From Eubacterium plexicaudatum ASF492 (GTDB taxonomy: Bacteria; Bacillota; Clostridia; Lachnospirales; Lachnospiraceae), in NCBI RefSeq assembly GCF_000364225.2, contig NZ_AQFT02000001.1, forward strand, positions 1,922,001-1,986,000: 64,000 nucleotides of DNA, in the 5' to 3' direction. The notes under the pieces are model-generated. The model was not told the DNA's origin. It ran no database searches and saw only the letters and a list, made by a program, of their open reading frames with translations. Both the position numbers and the translations under genes were made by a program. Shown piece by piece: positions 46,846 to 56,190 of the stretch (positions are counted from its first letter, which is position 1; every line of letters starts with the position of its first letter).

Positions 46846-48034
46846 TTTTTTGAAACTGTCCAAACTTCGCCCTGTATTTCGTAGGTGTCAGTCCTGTCTG
46901 ATCCTTAAAAATCTTACCAAAGTGACTTTGAGAACAAAATGCCAGATAAACAGCTATGCTTTTAACATCATATTCTGAATAGCGGAGCAGATTCTCAGCC
47001 AGCCGGATTTTTTCTCTGCGGATATACTGCTGTATTGTAATCCCTTCTACCCTCCGAAATAAATCAGACAAATATGTTGTAGACACTCCTATCTGGTGAC
47101 CAATCTCCCCTATGACAATTTCACTATGCAGGTTCTGGAAAATAAAATTTTTCGTTTTTTCTATGAGTTCATTCCGTTCTTTCTTTACATTAATTCTGCC
47201 CACCTGTTCTACAAATTCATATTCAGCCTGCCGCATTGCTGCATCAATTTTTACAATATTTGTCATTTCTTCAATTTTCAGGATGTAGCCATCTACCATA
47301 GAAAACGCTTCTTCTGGAAGCAGCCCTCCATCAATAGCTGCTCTGGATGCCAGAGTAATGACACAAATTGCTATATTTTTCGTCTGACGCAGTTCATTAT
47401 TGGAAAGCCTTCCTACTTCTCCTCTATAGGTTTCCTGAAGGCTGCGCCGCAGCATTTCTTTATCACCGCGGCGGATGCTGTCCAACTCCCTTTTCTCTTG
47501 ATCATAAGGATTATGAGGCAGTTCTGCTTCTTGACGATGAAAAATCACTTTTTGCACGTTCTCTCTGGCTTCTCCAATCTTAATCCCAGTCAATCCATTT
47601 TTCTGCCATAACTCGTCTATCGTCAGTTCTTTTCCAGAAATACAGTGGTACAGTGCCAATACTCCTGCTCCAAACACTTTCATATCGCAAAAAGCAGTCT
47701 GATGATGTACCCGATCACTTACAAAATGTGTGTCTGTCATAAATTTTTCCAGCTCTCTTGTTGGTTTTATAATGCTGACAGGACCAATCACCAGTTTTTT
47801 CGATTCAAAAGGCATGGATGCATACAAAACTGAATTATACTCGCAATAAATATCAGGGTATTCTTTCACTTTTCTATCCACAAGCATCATAAAAAATTCC
47901 GGATCCATATACAAAGGGCTGCTCTCTGCAATCAAATCCCCATAAACTTTTTCAATTTCATAATCTCTGTTTACAACATAAATATTGCAATGCAATATTC
48001 TAACCCATTGATTTAACAAAAATTTCCAGTTCAT
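46826..48034 (-). CDS. AraC-family regulator of the galactoside operon
   Basis: 402 residues from ATG 48034 after AAAGGTGATAGAC. The N-terminal 270 residues are a sensor region without a recognised domain (MNWKFLLNQWVRILHCNIYV). The C-terminal AraC domain is complete: EIVIGEIGHQIGVSTTYLSD, IRREKIRLAENLLRYSEYDV and FCSQSHFGKIFKDQTGLTPT. It lies upstream of, and on the same strand as, the symporter and GH42 genes, so positive regulation of them is likely. Intact. Confidence 0.9.
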   Translation of the reverse strand: MNWKFLLNQWVRILHCNIYVVNRDYEIEKVYGDLIAESSPLYMDPEFFMMLVDRKVKEYPDIYCEYNSVLYASMPFESKKLVIGPVSIIKPTRELEKFMTDTHFVSDRVHHQTAFCDMKVFGAGVLALYHCISGKELTIDELWQKNGLTGIKIGEARENVQKVIFHRQEAELPHNPYDQEKRELDSIRRGDKEMLRRSLQETYRGEVGRLSNNELRQTKNIAICVITLASRAAIDGGLLPEEAFSMVDGYILKIEEMTNIVKIDAAMRQAEYEFVEQVGRINVKKERNELIEKTKNFIFQNLHSEIVIGEIGHQIGVSTTYLSDLFRRVEGITIQQYIRREKIRLAENLLRYSEYDVKSIAVYLAFCSQSHFGKIFKDQTGLTPTKYRAKFGQFQKTKIHDN

Positions 48035-48467
48035 GTCTATCACCTTTAATTTATAATTTATCAGTTATCCTAGAACATAATTCTTTCTACAAGACAGACG
48101 TTATATGAAGTCAGTAAACATCCTGTAAATAATGGATTCTCCATAGTTCGTTTTATGAAACAATGTCAATCTACTGCGGTATGCCAAACTCTTACATATC
48201 TATCTGCCTTTTTACTCAACAAGAAAATCAAAAAAAGCACTCACTATTCTCATTTTTAATATTCCACCCTATAGTATTCTTCCATCTCTATCTTTGTAAT
48301 CTTTGCGTTTCGTCGTATTCCATTAGTTAAACCTATACTCACTGTGATTCCATAAGAAATATCTGATATTTTAATCATTATAATATCAAAGGATGTCAAA
48401 TCGTGCAAGAGGAGGGGCAAATATAGACCACCTCAACCACGGAGGGTTCATTTCCTCTGACCACGGG
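48035..48467. other. Regulator leader and gene-free stretch
   Basis: AT-rich region upstream of the araC gene. It should hold its promoter, but I can point to no clear pair of boxes. No gene or stable hairpin is seen. It ends at the dispersed repeat at 48468. Confidence 0.4.
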
Positions 48468-48503
48468 GTTCAAATGCTCTTTGGGGAGGGTTCAAAAGTA
48501 AAC
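48468..48503. repeat. 37-bp dispersed repeat, copy 2
   Basis: GTTCAAATGCTCTTTGGGG plus AGGGTTCAAAAGTAAAC, as at 21711-21747. No gene contains it here. Confidence 0.6.
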
Positions 48504-48584
48504 ACCCTTCTGCCAACTGCCGCTGATTTTCAAACCGACCAAAAAGAAAACAAGGTATTCCAGCAACACCCAATGTGCCGGAAC

Positions 48585-48693
48585 CCCTTGTTTTCAGCGG
48601 TTTTCCCGATATTCTGTTCATTCCCTTTGTATCAAATAATCGGTTTACATTTCTATGTAAATGACGTCTTTGATACAATTTGATTTTGCCTTG
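48585..48693. repeat. Intergenic repeat family D, copy 2
   Basis: Close copy of 37501-37609 with the same outer GTATCAAA...TTTGATAC palindrome. It lies next to the DUF3879-like relic; copy 1 lies before a lipoprotein gene. Confidence 0.75.
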
Positions 48694-48741
48694 TATGATG
48701 TTTTTAAGATTCATATTATGAGCTGGAATATGATATAAAGA

Positions 48742-49101
48742 TTATATCTTCATATCCACTGAACTGCCCGAAACAGATGACCTTTTCACAAGCGTATTAC
48801 CGCTTTTCATAAGTGTGCTTTCTACGGATTCCCTTGTAACGCTGTCCAAAATACTTGCATCAAATGGATCTGCATTTTTCCAGTTCGGTTTTGTGGTATC
48901 TCCATTCGCCACACCATTTTCCTGTAAAAAGTGTCTTTTACATTCATCAAACATTTTCTGGCGGTATTCTTCCGAAACATCTATCATCTGATGCATCTGC
49001 GATTCACTTTTGCCGTTCATGATCATCCCTCTTACACAAATACCGCTTTCATAAATAATTTCTTCAATTTCTTTATCCGACTTTACAGACTTATTTGCCA
49101 T
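48742..49101 (-). pseudogene. DUF3879-like protein, shortened
   Basis: 119 residues from MANKSVKSDKEIEEIIYESG to the C-terminal PNWKNADPFDASILDS block shared with 34379-34924. The step from ENGVANGDTTK to PNWKNADPF looks like an internal deletion. Upstream, in another frame, EKPEEKTVEDRNGNANTDTI and DIYSMPKIRKAQA suggest a longer N terminus, one base out, that runs back to a joint with the kinase fragment at about 49230. Confidence 0.55.
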
Positions 49102-49197
49102 GCCTGTGCCTTTCTGATTTTTGGCATTGAATATATATCAATGGTATCTGTGTTAGCATTACCGTTCCTGTCTTCTACAGTCTTCTCTTCCGGTTTT

Positions 49198-49544
49198 TCA
49201 CGTTCTTCCCTGTGCTTTTGCAACGAAATCTGCTACCATTCTTACAACTACCAGCAGCATAGCTGCAGCCAGAATCTTTTTCTCCCTGTCTGGCTGAAAC
49301 AACAGCAGCACCAATCCCATAAAGAATATAGGGTACAACAACACAGAAAAAGCGTACGGAACGAAAGACAGCCGGCCTAAAATATTGCAAAACAGCCATC
49401 CAAAAAAGGAAAAAAACAAAAACAGCCCTTCCCTTATTTGGGAAGCTCTAAAAATTTTTTGCAAAATTTACCTGCTGCCCATAGATACCCCGGAAAGAAT
49501 GGCGCTAAGATTAAAATATCCGCACACTCTAAGAGTTGTTTCAT
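49198..49544 (-). pseudogene. AgrC/VirS-type sensor kinase, N-terminal membrane fragment 2
   Basis: ATG 49544 overlaps the LytTR stop (ATGA). With one base added to the T6 run at 49455-49460 it reads MKQLLECADILILAPFFPGY, then helices such as FLFFSFFGWLFCNILGRLSF and FMGLVLLLFQPDREKKILAA. The sequence then leaves the family after VVRMVADFV and ends. The kinase core is absent; the following relic is from another gene. Confidence 0.7.
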
Positions 49545-49725
49545 AGAATCCCTCCGTTTTCCCTCATAACCTTAAGCACCTTCTGGGTAAACTTATCGTA
49601 TCTTCTTTTCGCAATCACAATTTTTCCCCGTTTTCCATAATCACTTCCTGCCTGTTATACCCGTCAACATATTTCAGATTTACCAGATAGCTCTTATGGC
49701 ACCTGAATCTTGTCACACAAATTCT
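49541..49725 (-). pseudogene. LytTR DNA-binding domain fragment
   Basis: Encodes RFRCHKSYLVNLKYVDGYNR and, after one base is added to the T5 run 49621-49625, EKIVIAKRRYDKFTQKVLKV with the stop overlapping the kinase start. Receiver and the start of the LytTR domain are missing, replaced by the serine recombinase at 49742. A kinase plus LytTR remnant therefore flanks both recombinase copies in this window. Confidence 0.75.
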
Positions 49726-49741
49726 GTCAGTTCAAGAAATT

Positions 49742-51366
49742 TCATGTGTAAACAAATTTTATGTGTAAAGAAATTTCCGTCCCATCCTTAAAAGTAAAAC
49801 GAATGTCTTCTTTATCAAAAACTGTCACATATTCAATTAAACTATACCATAAATCCTCATCAAATTCCGTAACCAGCTCTTTCTGCTTTTGCAGCCCATC
49901 AAGGAACAACTCTATTTTTTCTCTGTGTACCTGTTTTTCCGTAATGGTCCTGCTTACCTCATCCAGCCGTCCCTGCACTCTGTCTAACCGCATTGCCAGT
50001 CCGTCATACCGTTTCCGGTACTCTTTCCGGTCAAGGGCAATCCGGGCATTTTCTTTGATACACTGCTGTTTCAGTTCAGTCACCACATTCAGTTCTTCCT
50101 GAAGCTGTGACCATTCCGTTTCCAACGGCCGCAAATCAAAGAACATATCCTTGATGGCATGAAAGTTCTCAATGATCTCATCTTTCTCAGTCAGAAGAAT
50201 ATTGACCGCTTTCACAAAAAGCTTCCGGATTGTATCCTCATCAAGATGGGGCGTGGTGCATTTCTCGTCGCCGTCAAATTTATGGTTGCACTGCCAGATT
50301 GTCTTACGGTATTTGCTTGTCGAATGCCACACTTTGGAACCGTACCAGCTTCCGCAGTCACCGCATTTTATTTTACTTGAAAAAGTGCTGACACAGCTCT
50401 GGCGGTTCTTCCCTGAACAACGAAGGGCCATCTGTTTCTGCACCGCATCAAATTCCTGCGGTGAGATGATTGCCGGATGATTGCCCTCCACATAATACTG
50501 CGGGACTTCTCCTTCATTGACTTTCTTCTTTTGGAAAGGAAATCCACTGTGTACACTTTCTGCAAAAGCGCATCCCCTTTGTACTTTTCATTTGTCAGAA
50601 TGCTTTTCACCGTCCCGGATGCCCATGTCTTTTTGCCGCCCGGAGAGGGAATCCCATCAGCCATCAGTATCTTGGCAATCGCATAAGGCGAACGCCCCTG
50701 CAGGAAAAGACCGTAAATCCTGCGGACAATCTTGGCCTGTTCCTCATTTACTACAAGATTGCCGTCCTCGCCCCTGTCATAGCCAAGAAACCTTTTGAAC
50801 GGCACGGTTACCTTGCCGTCGGCAAAACGTTTTCTCTGTCCCCAGGTACAGTTTTCCGAAATAGAACGGCTCTCCTCCTGTGCCAGTGAGGACATGATGG
50901 TGATGAGCAGTTCTCCCTTGCCATCAAATGTCCGGATGTTTTCTTTTTCAAAGTAACACTCCACACCGTTTTCTTTCAGTCTGCGGATGGTGGTGAGACT
51001 GTCAACCGTGTTCCTTGCAAAACGGGATACGCTCTTGGTAATAATGAGGTCGATCCGTCCTGCAAGGGCGTCCTCCACCATTTTATTGAAGCCGTCGCGC
51101 TTCTTTGTATTACAGCCAGTTATGCCTTCATCAGCGTACACGGACACAAACTCCCAGTCATCCCTGCCGTTAATATAATTTGTGTAATAATCCACCTGCG
51201 CCTCATAACTGCTCTGCTGCTCCTCATGGTCGGTAGAAACACGAGCGTATGCCGCCACCCTGCGTTTTTTCAGGCTGCCAAGAGAATCTGCTGTAAACCG
51301 GTTCTTTGTCGCGGGTATCGTGACTACGTTTTTTGCCACCGTTTTGTTCCCCTTCCTTAAATTCAT
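49742..51366 (-). CDS. Large serine recombinase B (frameshifted)
   Basis: N-terminal catalytic domain with the nucleophile Ser in AAYARVSTDHEEQQ, then DLIITKSVSRFARNTVDSLT and QEESRSISENCTWGQRKRFA. The recombinase domain reads FLGYDRGEDGNLVVNEEQAK, and the zinc ribbon CGDCGSWYGS with a coiled coil follows. The two halves are one base apart at T4 50529-50532; one extra base gives KKKVNEGEVPQYYVEGNHPA. About 541 residues. Close relative of the remnant at 2938-3676. Belongs to a tandem set of three genes read leftwards. Confidence 0.9.
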
Positions 51367-51381
51367 ATGCAGGATATACCT

Positions 51382-52590
51382 TTAAATCTGCCATACCTTT
51401 GTATCTCCGCCGTACATCCGCACCTTAAGTGTGCCGTCAGGCAGGGATATGATCTCCTTAACCGAAGCTTCAAAAGCTTTATTATCAAAAGTATCCGTAC
51501 CAAGTATTTCCGAAAAAATTTTATACAGTTCCGATTCAAGATAATTATGGCTTTTGCAGGTCATTCCCACTTCTTTCTTGCTGCGGCAGAACCACTTTGC
51601 ATCATTTCCGCATATCCTTCTCGTAAAAAACATCCCGCATGCACCGCACCTGATTCTTCGTGTAAATGGATATGTTGGGTTGCGCATTGCCTCCCGCCGT
51701 TTCATTTCCGCCCGGACCTTTGCGTAAATTTCACGGTCAATGATGGCTTCGTGGCAGTCGGCTATATAATACTGCGGCAGTTCTCCATTGTTTTTTACCT
51801 TTGTTTTTGTGATTGGATCTGCCATATAACATTTCTGCCGCCTGATATCCCCCGCATAGACCTCATTGAAGATCAGCTGTCGTACCGTGCCTGCCTGGAA
51901 TTCATTCCCAAGCACCGAACGGATGCCTGCCTTGTTCATGCTCTCTGCAATGCAGCGGAAGGAAACGCCGTCTATGTACATCTGGAACATCCGGCGGACA
52001 GCTTCTGCCTCTTCGGCGATAATAATGTATTTTTCCTGCTCTTCATCATACCGGTATCCGAGCAGATGCTTATTTGCCACGCCGATCTCTCCTGACCGGA
52101 ATCTTTTCCGTATGCCCCATTTGCAGTTCTCACTGATGGAACGGCTCTCTTCCTGTGCAAAGGAGGCAAGGAGCGAAAGCATCAGCTCTCCCTCTTCTGA
52201 CAGCGAGTGGATCTGTTCCTTTTCAAAACGGACTTCTATGCCAAGTTCCTTCAAATGTCTTACCGTTTTCAAAAGATCAACGGTGTTCCTTGCAAACCTT
52301 GATATGCTCTTGCATAAAATAATGTCAATCTTTCCCATCTCGCAGTCTGCGAGCATACGGATAAATTCATCACGTTTCGATATGTCCGTACCGCTTATCC
52401 CGCAGTCAGCGTATACGCCCGCATATTCCCATTCCGGGTTGCCGCGTATCAGCGAGCTGTAATAGCTTATCTGTGCGGAAACCGAATTCATGAGCCGTTT
52501 CGTATCCCTTGATACTCTTGCATAAGCCGCCGCTTTTTTACGCTTTGGCAAGGCAGGAACCGCAGGCTCTATCCTGCTGACTTTCCTCAA
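51382..52590 (-). CDS. Large serine recombinase A
   Basis: 402 residues from the TTG at 52590, nine bases from AAGGAG. Catalytic Ser in AAAYARVSRDTKRLMNSVSA; MGKIDIILCKSISRFARNTV; QEESRSISENCKWGIRKRFR; recombinase domain with KHLLGYRYDEEQEKYIII; zinc ribbon IRCGACGMFFTRRICGND. No long coiled coil, so shorter than recombinase B. The pair, with a small HTH protein upstream, resembles recombinase clusters that move clostridial elements. Intact. Confidence 0.92.
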   Translation of the reverse strand: MRKVSRIEPAVPALPKRKKAAAYARVSRDTKRLMNSVSAQISYYSSLIRGNPEWEYAGVYADCGISGTDISKRDEFIRMLADCEMGKIDIILCKSISRFARNTVDLLKTVRHLKELGIEVRFEKEQIHSLSEEGELMLSLLASFAQEESRSISENCKWGIRKRFRSGEIGVANKHLLGYRYDEEQEKYIIIAEEAEAVRRMFQMYIDGVSFRCIAESMNKAGIRSVLGNEFQAGTVRQLIFNEVYAGDIRRQKCYMADPITKTKVKNNGELPQYYIADCHEAIIDREIYAKVRAEMKRREAMRNPTYPFTRRIRCGACGMFFTRRICGNDAKWFCRSKKEVGMTCKSHNYLESELYKIFSEILGTDTFDNKAFEASVKEIISLPDGTLKVRMYGGDTKVWQI

Positions 52591-52634
52591 TAAAATCAAC
52601 TCCTTCCGCTATCATACATCACTCTGAAATAGCA

Positions 52635-52874
52635 TTAAGTCAATGGTTTTCCGGCTAATAACGTACCCAAAACCGGACGATATTTTTCAAGCAGAAGTGC
52701 ATCCATTTCCGAATATTCTTCCTTTGAAATGACGCCTTTTTCAAGCATGGCATTCGCCACGGAAAGGGAAATGCGGTACATTTTTTCCGCCCTGAACCGT
52801 TCCTTTGCGATTGCCGTATATCCACAGCCCTCTTTTCTAAGCCGTATGACCTGCTGTCTCTGTCCGTCAGTCAT
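52635..52874 (-). CDS. Small HTH plus SHOCT-type protein
   Basis: 79 residues. N-terminal helix-turn-helix (GQRQQVIRLRKEGCGYTAIA) and a C-terminal SHOCT-like helix pair (MLEKGVISKEEYSEMDALLL). It lies 45 bases ahead of recombinase A on the same strand; small proteins in this position often act as recombination directionality factors, which is inference here. Confidence 0.7.
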   Translation of the reverse strand: MTDGQRQQVIRLRKEGCGYTAIAKERFRAEKMYRISLSVANAMLEKGVISKEEYSEMDALLLEKYRPVLGTLLAGKPLT

Positions 52875-53069
52875 AAAATAACGTCTCCCATATCTATGGA
52901 ATATTGTTTTATGTCATTTTATGAATGACAGGCTTGTCACTATTCACGACCGTTTTCGACAAAAAAGCACAAAAAAGCCGCAGGTTCCGATCCACAAAAA
53001 ATAAGGATTTCCGGCCACGTCAAATGTGCCGAAAACCCTTTGTTTTACCGATTGTAGCAAATTAGCAAT

Positions 53070-53225
53070 TTACATTTCGGCAAAAATTTCATAAAGCTCC
53101 CAATCGGGATTACGTTCTATATATTGTCTAAAATAACGCCGTTGACTTTCAAATGAGTTGGCTTGATCTTCGTTGTCCGTGGAGACACGGCAATAGGCGG
53201 CAACTCTTTTTTTCGTTTCCCGCAT
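53070..53225 (-). pseudogene. Third serine recombinase, N-terminal fragment
   Basis: ATG 53225 behind AGGAGAG, then KKRVAAYCRVSTDNEDQANS with the nucleophile Ser and YIERNPDWELYEIFAEM, where the family continues DEGISGT. The rest is gone. The next 190 bases (52875-53069) hold no gene. Confidence 0.8.
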
Positions 53226-53239
53226 GTTTCTCTCCTGGT

Positions 53240-53488
53240 TTAAACGTTCATATCGTAATGTTGGCATAATTGCTCTCCTTTCCCGCCAATGGCCTGGCTA
53301 CAGTTTTTCCGATCGTATTGTTTTTCCATTTCTTCGATACAGCGGCTATATTGCAAATGGGTCAAAAGTTCCCTTTTTTCTAAAGAAGCAAGAATTGACT
53401 TTTGAAGATGCAGATAAAACGCTGTGTATTCCTGTTTTGTAATTTTCGGAACAGGCTCTCCGACATAAATAAACTCACGACATTTCAA
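53240..53488 (-). CDS. Small partner protein of the third recombinase
   Basis: 82 residues, CREFIYVGEPVPKITKQEYT and LEKRELLTHLQYSRCIEEME. Similar short proteins stand directly before large serine recombinases in clostridia. It ends 15 bases before the truncated recombinase start. The start codon is uncertain (TTG 53488 without a strong site). Confidence 0.55.
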   Translation of the reverse strand: MKCREFIYVGEPVPKITKQEYTAFYLHLQKSILASLEKRELLTHLQYSRCIEEMEKQYDRKNCSQAIGGKGEQLCQHYDMNV

Positions 53489-53881
53489 TCATCAACACCA
53501 CCTTGCCATAATGTATGCATAATGGTTTGTATGATATAACAAATGGGTCAGTCCTTTTTTCCTCTTTAAGAAGTTCGGATTTAAAACTGCTATAATGGTT
53601 CCAAACCATAATAATCTGAGGTTCCAAGTTTTTGTTTTTTATTCTGGGGATCTCCAAATTATTGCATCATACGAGGAACACCTGCTTTTGTCATGGCCGA
53701 TACCTCTACTCAGATTTGACCAACTGCTTATATCACTTTCCCAATCTTTTTGCCACTCATCCTCATTCACAATCGCATCAAATACAGGCTCAAGGAATCA
53801 GTCCTTTATCTAACAATTCTCGACATTCTCCGCATTCTCATTTTCATCATACTTCTTTATCCTTTCAAACGTCGAAAAGCG

Positions 53882-54177
53882 ATGTATCGGGAATCCCACC
53901 GTATCATGCCCGTCCCAAAATACGGTAAGTGGAACATTACCGATGCTTCTCTGGGTACCGAAGAACTCGCACATCTGGAAATCATTTGCGCAATCGTCCA
54001 CCAGCTTACACGCAACCTGACACCGGAAGAAATTGTTGCATCCGGTTTTGACAAATATTATGTCGATCACACGCTTGCTCTCTGGCCGCAGGCAGCCGGA
54101 GGTATTCCTTTTAACGCCTGTGAATTCCAGTCCAAAGGTGATCCGATTACCGACCTGGTGGAAGATATGGCAGCAGA
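53882..54177 (+). pseudogene. cotJC: cotJC-like Mn-catalase coat gene, 5' part
   Basis: From about 53945 the frame encodes LGTEELAHLEIICAIVHQLT, then DKYYVDHTLALWPQAAGGIP and FNACEFQSKGDPITDLVEDM, the conserved metal-binding core of the CotJC/manganese catalase family. Before that, MYRESHRIMPVPKYGKWNIT does not match the family, so about 65 N-terminal residues have been replaced. The frame is interrupted at GCAGCAGA (54170-54177) and resumes at 57110. Spore coat role is from the family. Confidence 0.85.
54170..54177. repeat. attL half: GCAGCAGA
   Basis: Left copy of the 8-bp direct repeat at the junction of the cotJC gene and the inserted element; right copy at 57110-57117. It contains the GA dinucleotide expected as the crossover core of TnpX-type recombinases. 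Confidence 0.8.
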
Positions 54178-54218
54178 TGGTACGATTTTGTAAATACAAC
54201 ATTTGGGGTTTAAGAGAC

Positions 54219-54260
54219 GGTTCTCATATCTGATATACGATTGCATCAAATATGAGAACC
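54219..54260. terminator. Perfect 11-bp hairpin near the left end of the element
   Basis: GGTTCTCATAT (54219-54229) and ATATGAGAACC (54250-54260), beyond the stop of the recombinase. Stem suits a terminator of the leftward transcript, or a terminal structure of the element. Confidence 0.6.
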
Positions 54261-54298
54261 TTAGAAATTCCAATGTATTTCAACAGGTACTTCCTTAG

Positions 54299-55828
54299 TT
54301 ACAGGGTCTTTTTGCCGACCAGTATATAATCAATCAGCTTTTCGACCGTTTCTCTGTCTAAGTGTTCGAGATTTGTATATTGCTCAATCAACTGACGTCT
54401 GTTGTCACCAGCCTGCATTTTCCTTTCGATAACATCAAGCCTTTCTCTCGTATCTGCCACCAGTTTTTCAAGCCTGTCTTTTTCTTTTGAGAAGTCTTTT
54501 GATAAATCTATGTAGTCTTGTTCTGTAATAACTCCCTTTACCTTATCCAAATACAATTCACGAATACTCTTAATGTATTCCATGATTTTTTTCTGATAAG
54601 CGGCAATTTCCTTTTGGAGAGTTTCTTTATTTCCTCGCAAGTCACTGTTAAAGACTACATTTTGCTCTAACTCGTCTTTATTGAGATAAGCTGCGGATAG
54701 CTTGTTAAGTTCCTCAATTACCGCCTGTTCCAGTTTCGGGACGGAGATAAAAGAACCGATACAAGCGTCTTTCGCAACGTGCCGGTTAGAACATCTTAAA
54801 TAGCGTCTGCCATCTCTCTGTTTATTAGAACACATTGTATAGCCGCAATTCATACAGCGTGCTTTTCTGGCAAATAAACCAATTTTTCCCTCCGTAAATG
54901 GTTTTGCCTTTTGAGCGATCAGTGTTTGAACTTTCTCCCACAGTTCACGGTCAATGATTGGTTCATGCGTTCCCTCCACTATGTACCATTGATTCTTAGG
55001 TCTGGGTTTATTCTGCTTTGTCTTATAAGAAACGCTGCCGTATTTCCCCTGTACCATGTTGCCAATGTAGATTTCATTTGCCAGCATATCCGATATAGCA
55101 AAATATTTCCATAAGGTGCTGTTTTTCCTTTTTGGTTGCTGATAACGCAATCCATGAATCCGCTTGTATTCCGTGGGATTTGGAATCCCCCTGTCATTCA
55201 GCATACGGGCAATAGCTGTCTTTCCATACCCTTGTGAAAACAGAGTAAAAACTTCTCTGACGACCTGTGCAGCTTCTTCATCTATCATCAAATGTCCTTT
55301 TATGTCCGGGTCTTTTTTGTATCCATATAAAGCAAATGCCCCGATATGATATCCGTTTTTTCGTCTGTCTGTCAGAACGCTTTTGATATTGTCCGACATA
55401 TCCTCCAAATACCACTCATTCACAAGTCCGTTAATCTGTCTTGACTTTTTATTTCCTTTATTAGCGGTATCTGCATTATCAACAATACTGATAAATCGAA
55501 TCCCCCATATGGGAAACAAGCCGTGAATATATTTTTCCACCAGTTCTAATTCTCTGGTGAATCTGGACTGTGTCTTACAGAGGATAATATCAAACTTATG
55601 CTCTCTTGCGTCTGCTAACAGCCTGTTAAATTCCGGTCGCCGTCTGTCTGCACCGGCGTAATCATCATCACTGTAAATACCTGTGACTTCCCAGCCTTGT
55701 TCTAACGAATATTGCAATAACATTGACTTTTGATTCTGAATACTGTTACTGTCGTCTGTTTCTGATTGTTTGTTTCTATCTTCTTCTGATAAGCGGCAAT
55801 ATATAGCAACCTTAGATTTTGTACTCAT
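54299..55828 (-). CDS. Large serine recombinase, TnpX/Tn4451 type
   Basis: 509 residues from ATG 55828 after AAAAGGAGAACAAAACATT. Catalytic domain: KVAIYCRLSEEDRNKQ with the nucleophile Ser, YSDDDYAGADRRRPEFNRLL, DIILCKTQSRFTRELELVEK; recombinase domain YGYKKDPDIKGHLMIDEEAA; zinc ribbon KARCMNCGYTMCSN...RRYLRCSNRH; C-terminal coiled coil. The TDDSNS and TQSRFTRELE variants mark the TnpX branch. It is intact and should excise and integrate the element in which it lies. Confidence 0.93.
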   Translation of the reverse strand: MSTKSKVAIYCRLSEEDRNKQSETDDSNSIQNQKSMLLQYSLEQGWEVTGIYSDDDYAGADRRRPEFNRLLADAREHKFDIILCKTQSRFTRELELVEKYIHGLFPIWGIRFISIVDNADTANKGNKKSRQINGLVNEWYLEDMSDNIKSVLTDRRKNGYHIGAFALYGYKKDPDIKGHLMIDEEAAQVVREVFTLFSQGYGKTAIARMLNDRGIPNPTEYKRIHGLRYQQPKRKNSTLWKYFAISDMLANEIYIGNMVQGKYGSVSYKTKQNKPRPKNQWYIVEGTHEPIIDRELWEKVQTLIAQKAKPFTEGKIGLFARKARCMNCGYTMCSNKQRDGRRYLRCSNRHVAKDACIGSFISVPKLEQAVIEELNKLSAAYLNKDELEQNVVFNSDLRGNKETLQKEIAAYQKKIMEYIKSIRELYLDKVKGVITEQDYIDLSKDFSKEKDRLEKLVADTRERLDVIERKMQAGDNRRQLIEQYTNLEHLDRETVEKLIDYILVGKKTL

Positions 55829-55908
55829 AATGTTTTGTTCTCCTTTTCGGAGAAGACAAAACAAACTATCTCTACATGATATTATTATACCATTTTGAGA
55901 AAGTCTGT

Positions 55909-56055
55909 CTATGATTTGGCAGGTATCCGCTGCCCTTTATTTCTTTCAAATTCATTGATTAATTCCGTCCATTTTCGTGTGTATTCTTTTGTAAATGCCG
56001 CTTTTTCCTTTGTCTTAAAAACATTTCTGCAAACTATTTTTGTATTATTTGCCAA
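55909..56055 (-). CDS. 48-residue ORF with TTG start
   Basis: TTG 56055 after GGTGAGGTGATTA gives ANNTKIVCRNVFKTKEKAAF and TKEYTRKWTELINEFERNKG, ending RIPAKS. Basic N terminus and amphipathic helix. It lies 80 bases ahead of the recombinase inside the element, a position often used by excisionase-like or accessory small proteins. Not otherwise recognised. Confidence 0.5.
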   Translation of the reverse strand: MANNTKIVCRNVFKTKEKAAFTKEYTRKWTELINEFERNKGQRIPAKS

Positions 56056-56190
56056 ATAATCACCTCACCACAATATATTACAAAGTATGCAAAAATGCTT
56101 GTACGTTATGAAAGAAAATGTTGTTATCATAAGCAATCGGACGGCTTTGGAAAGCTCCGCTGTTCCTATAGAATTGTCTTTACAAACAAA

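Noticed and set aside
53595-53881. Plus-strand frames upstream of the cotJC fragment
   Set aside because: No start with a ribosome site and no similarity to CotJA/CotJB or to the missing CotJC N terminus; likely a deletion joint.
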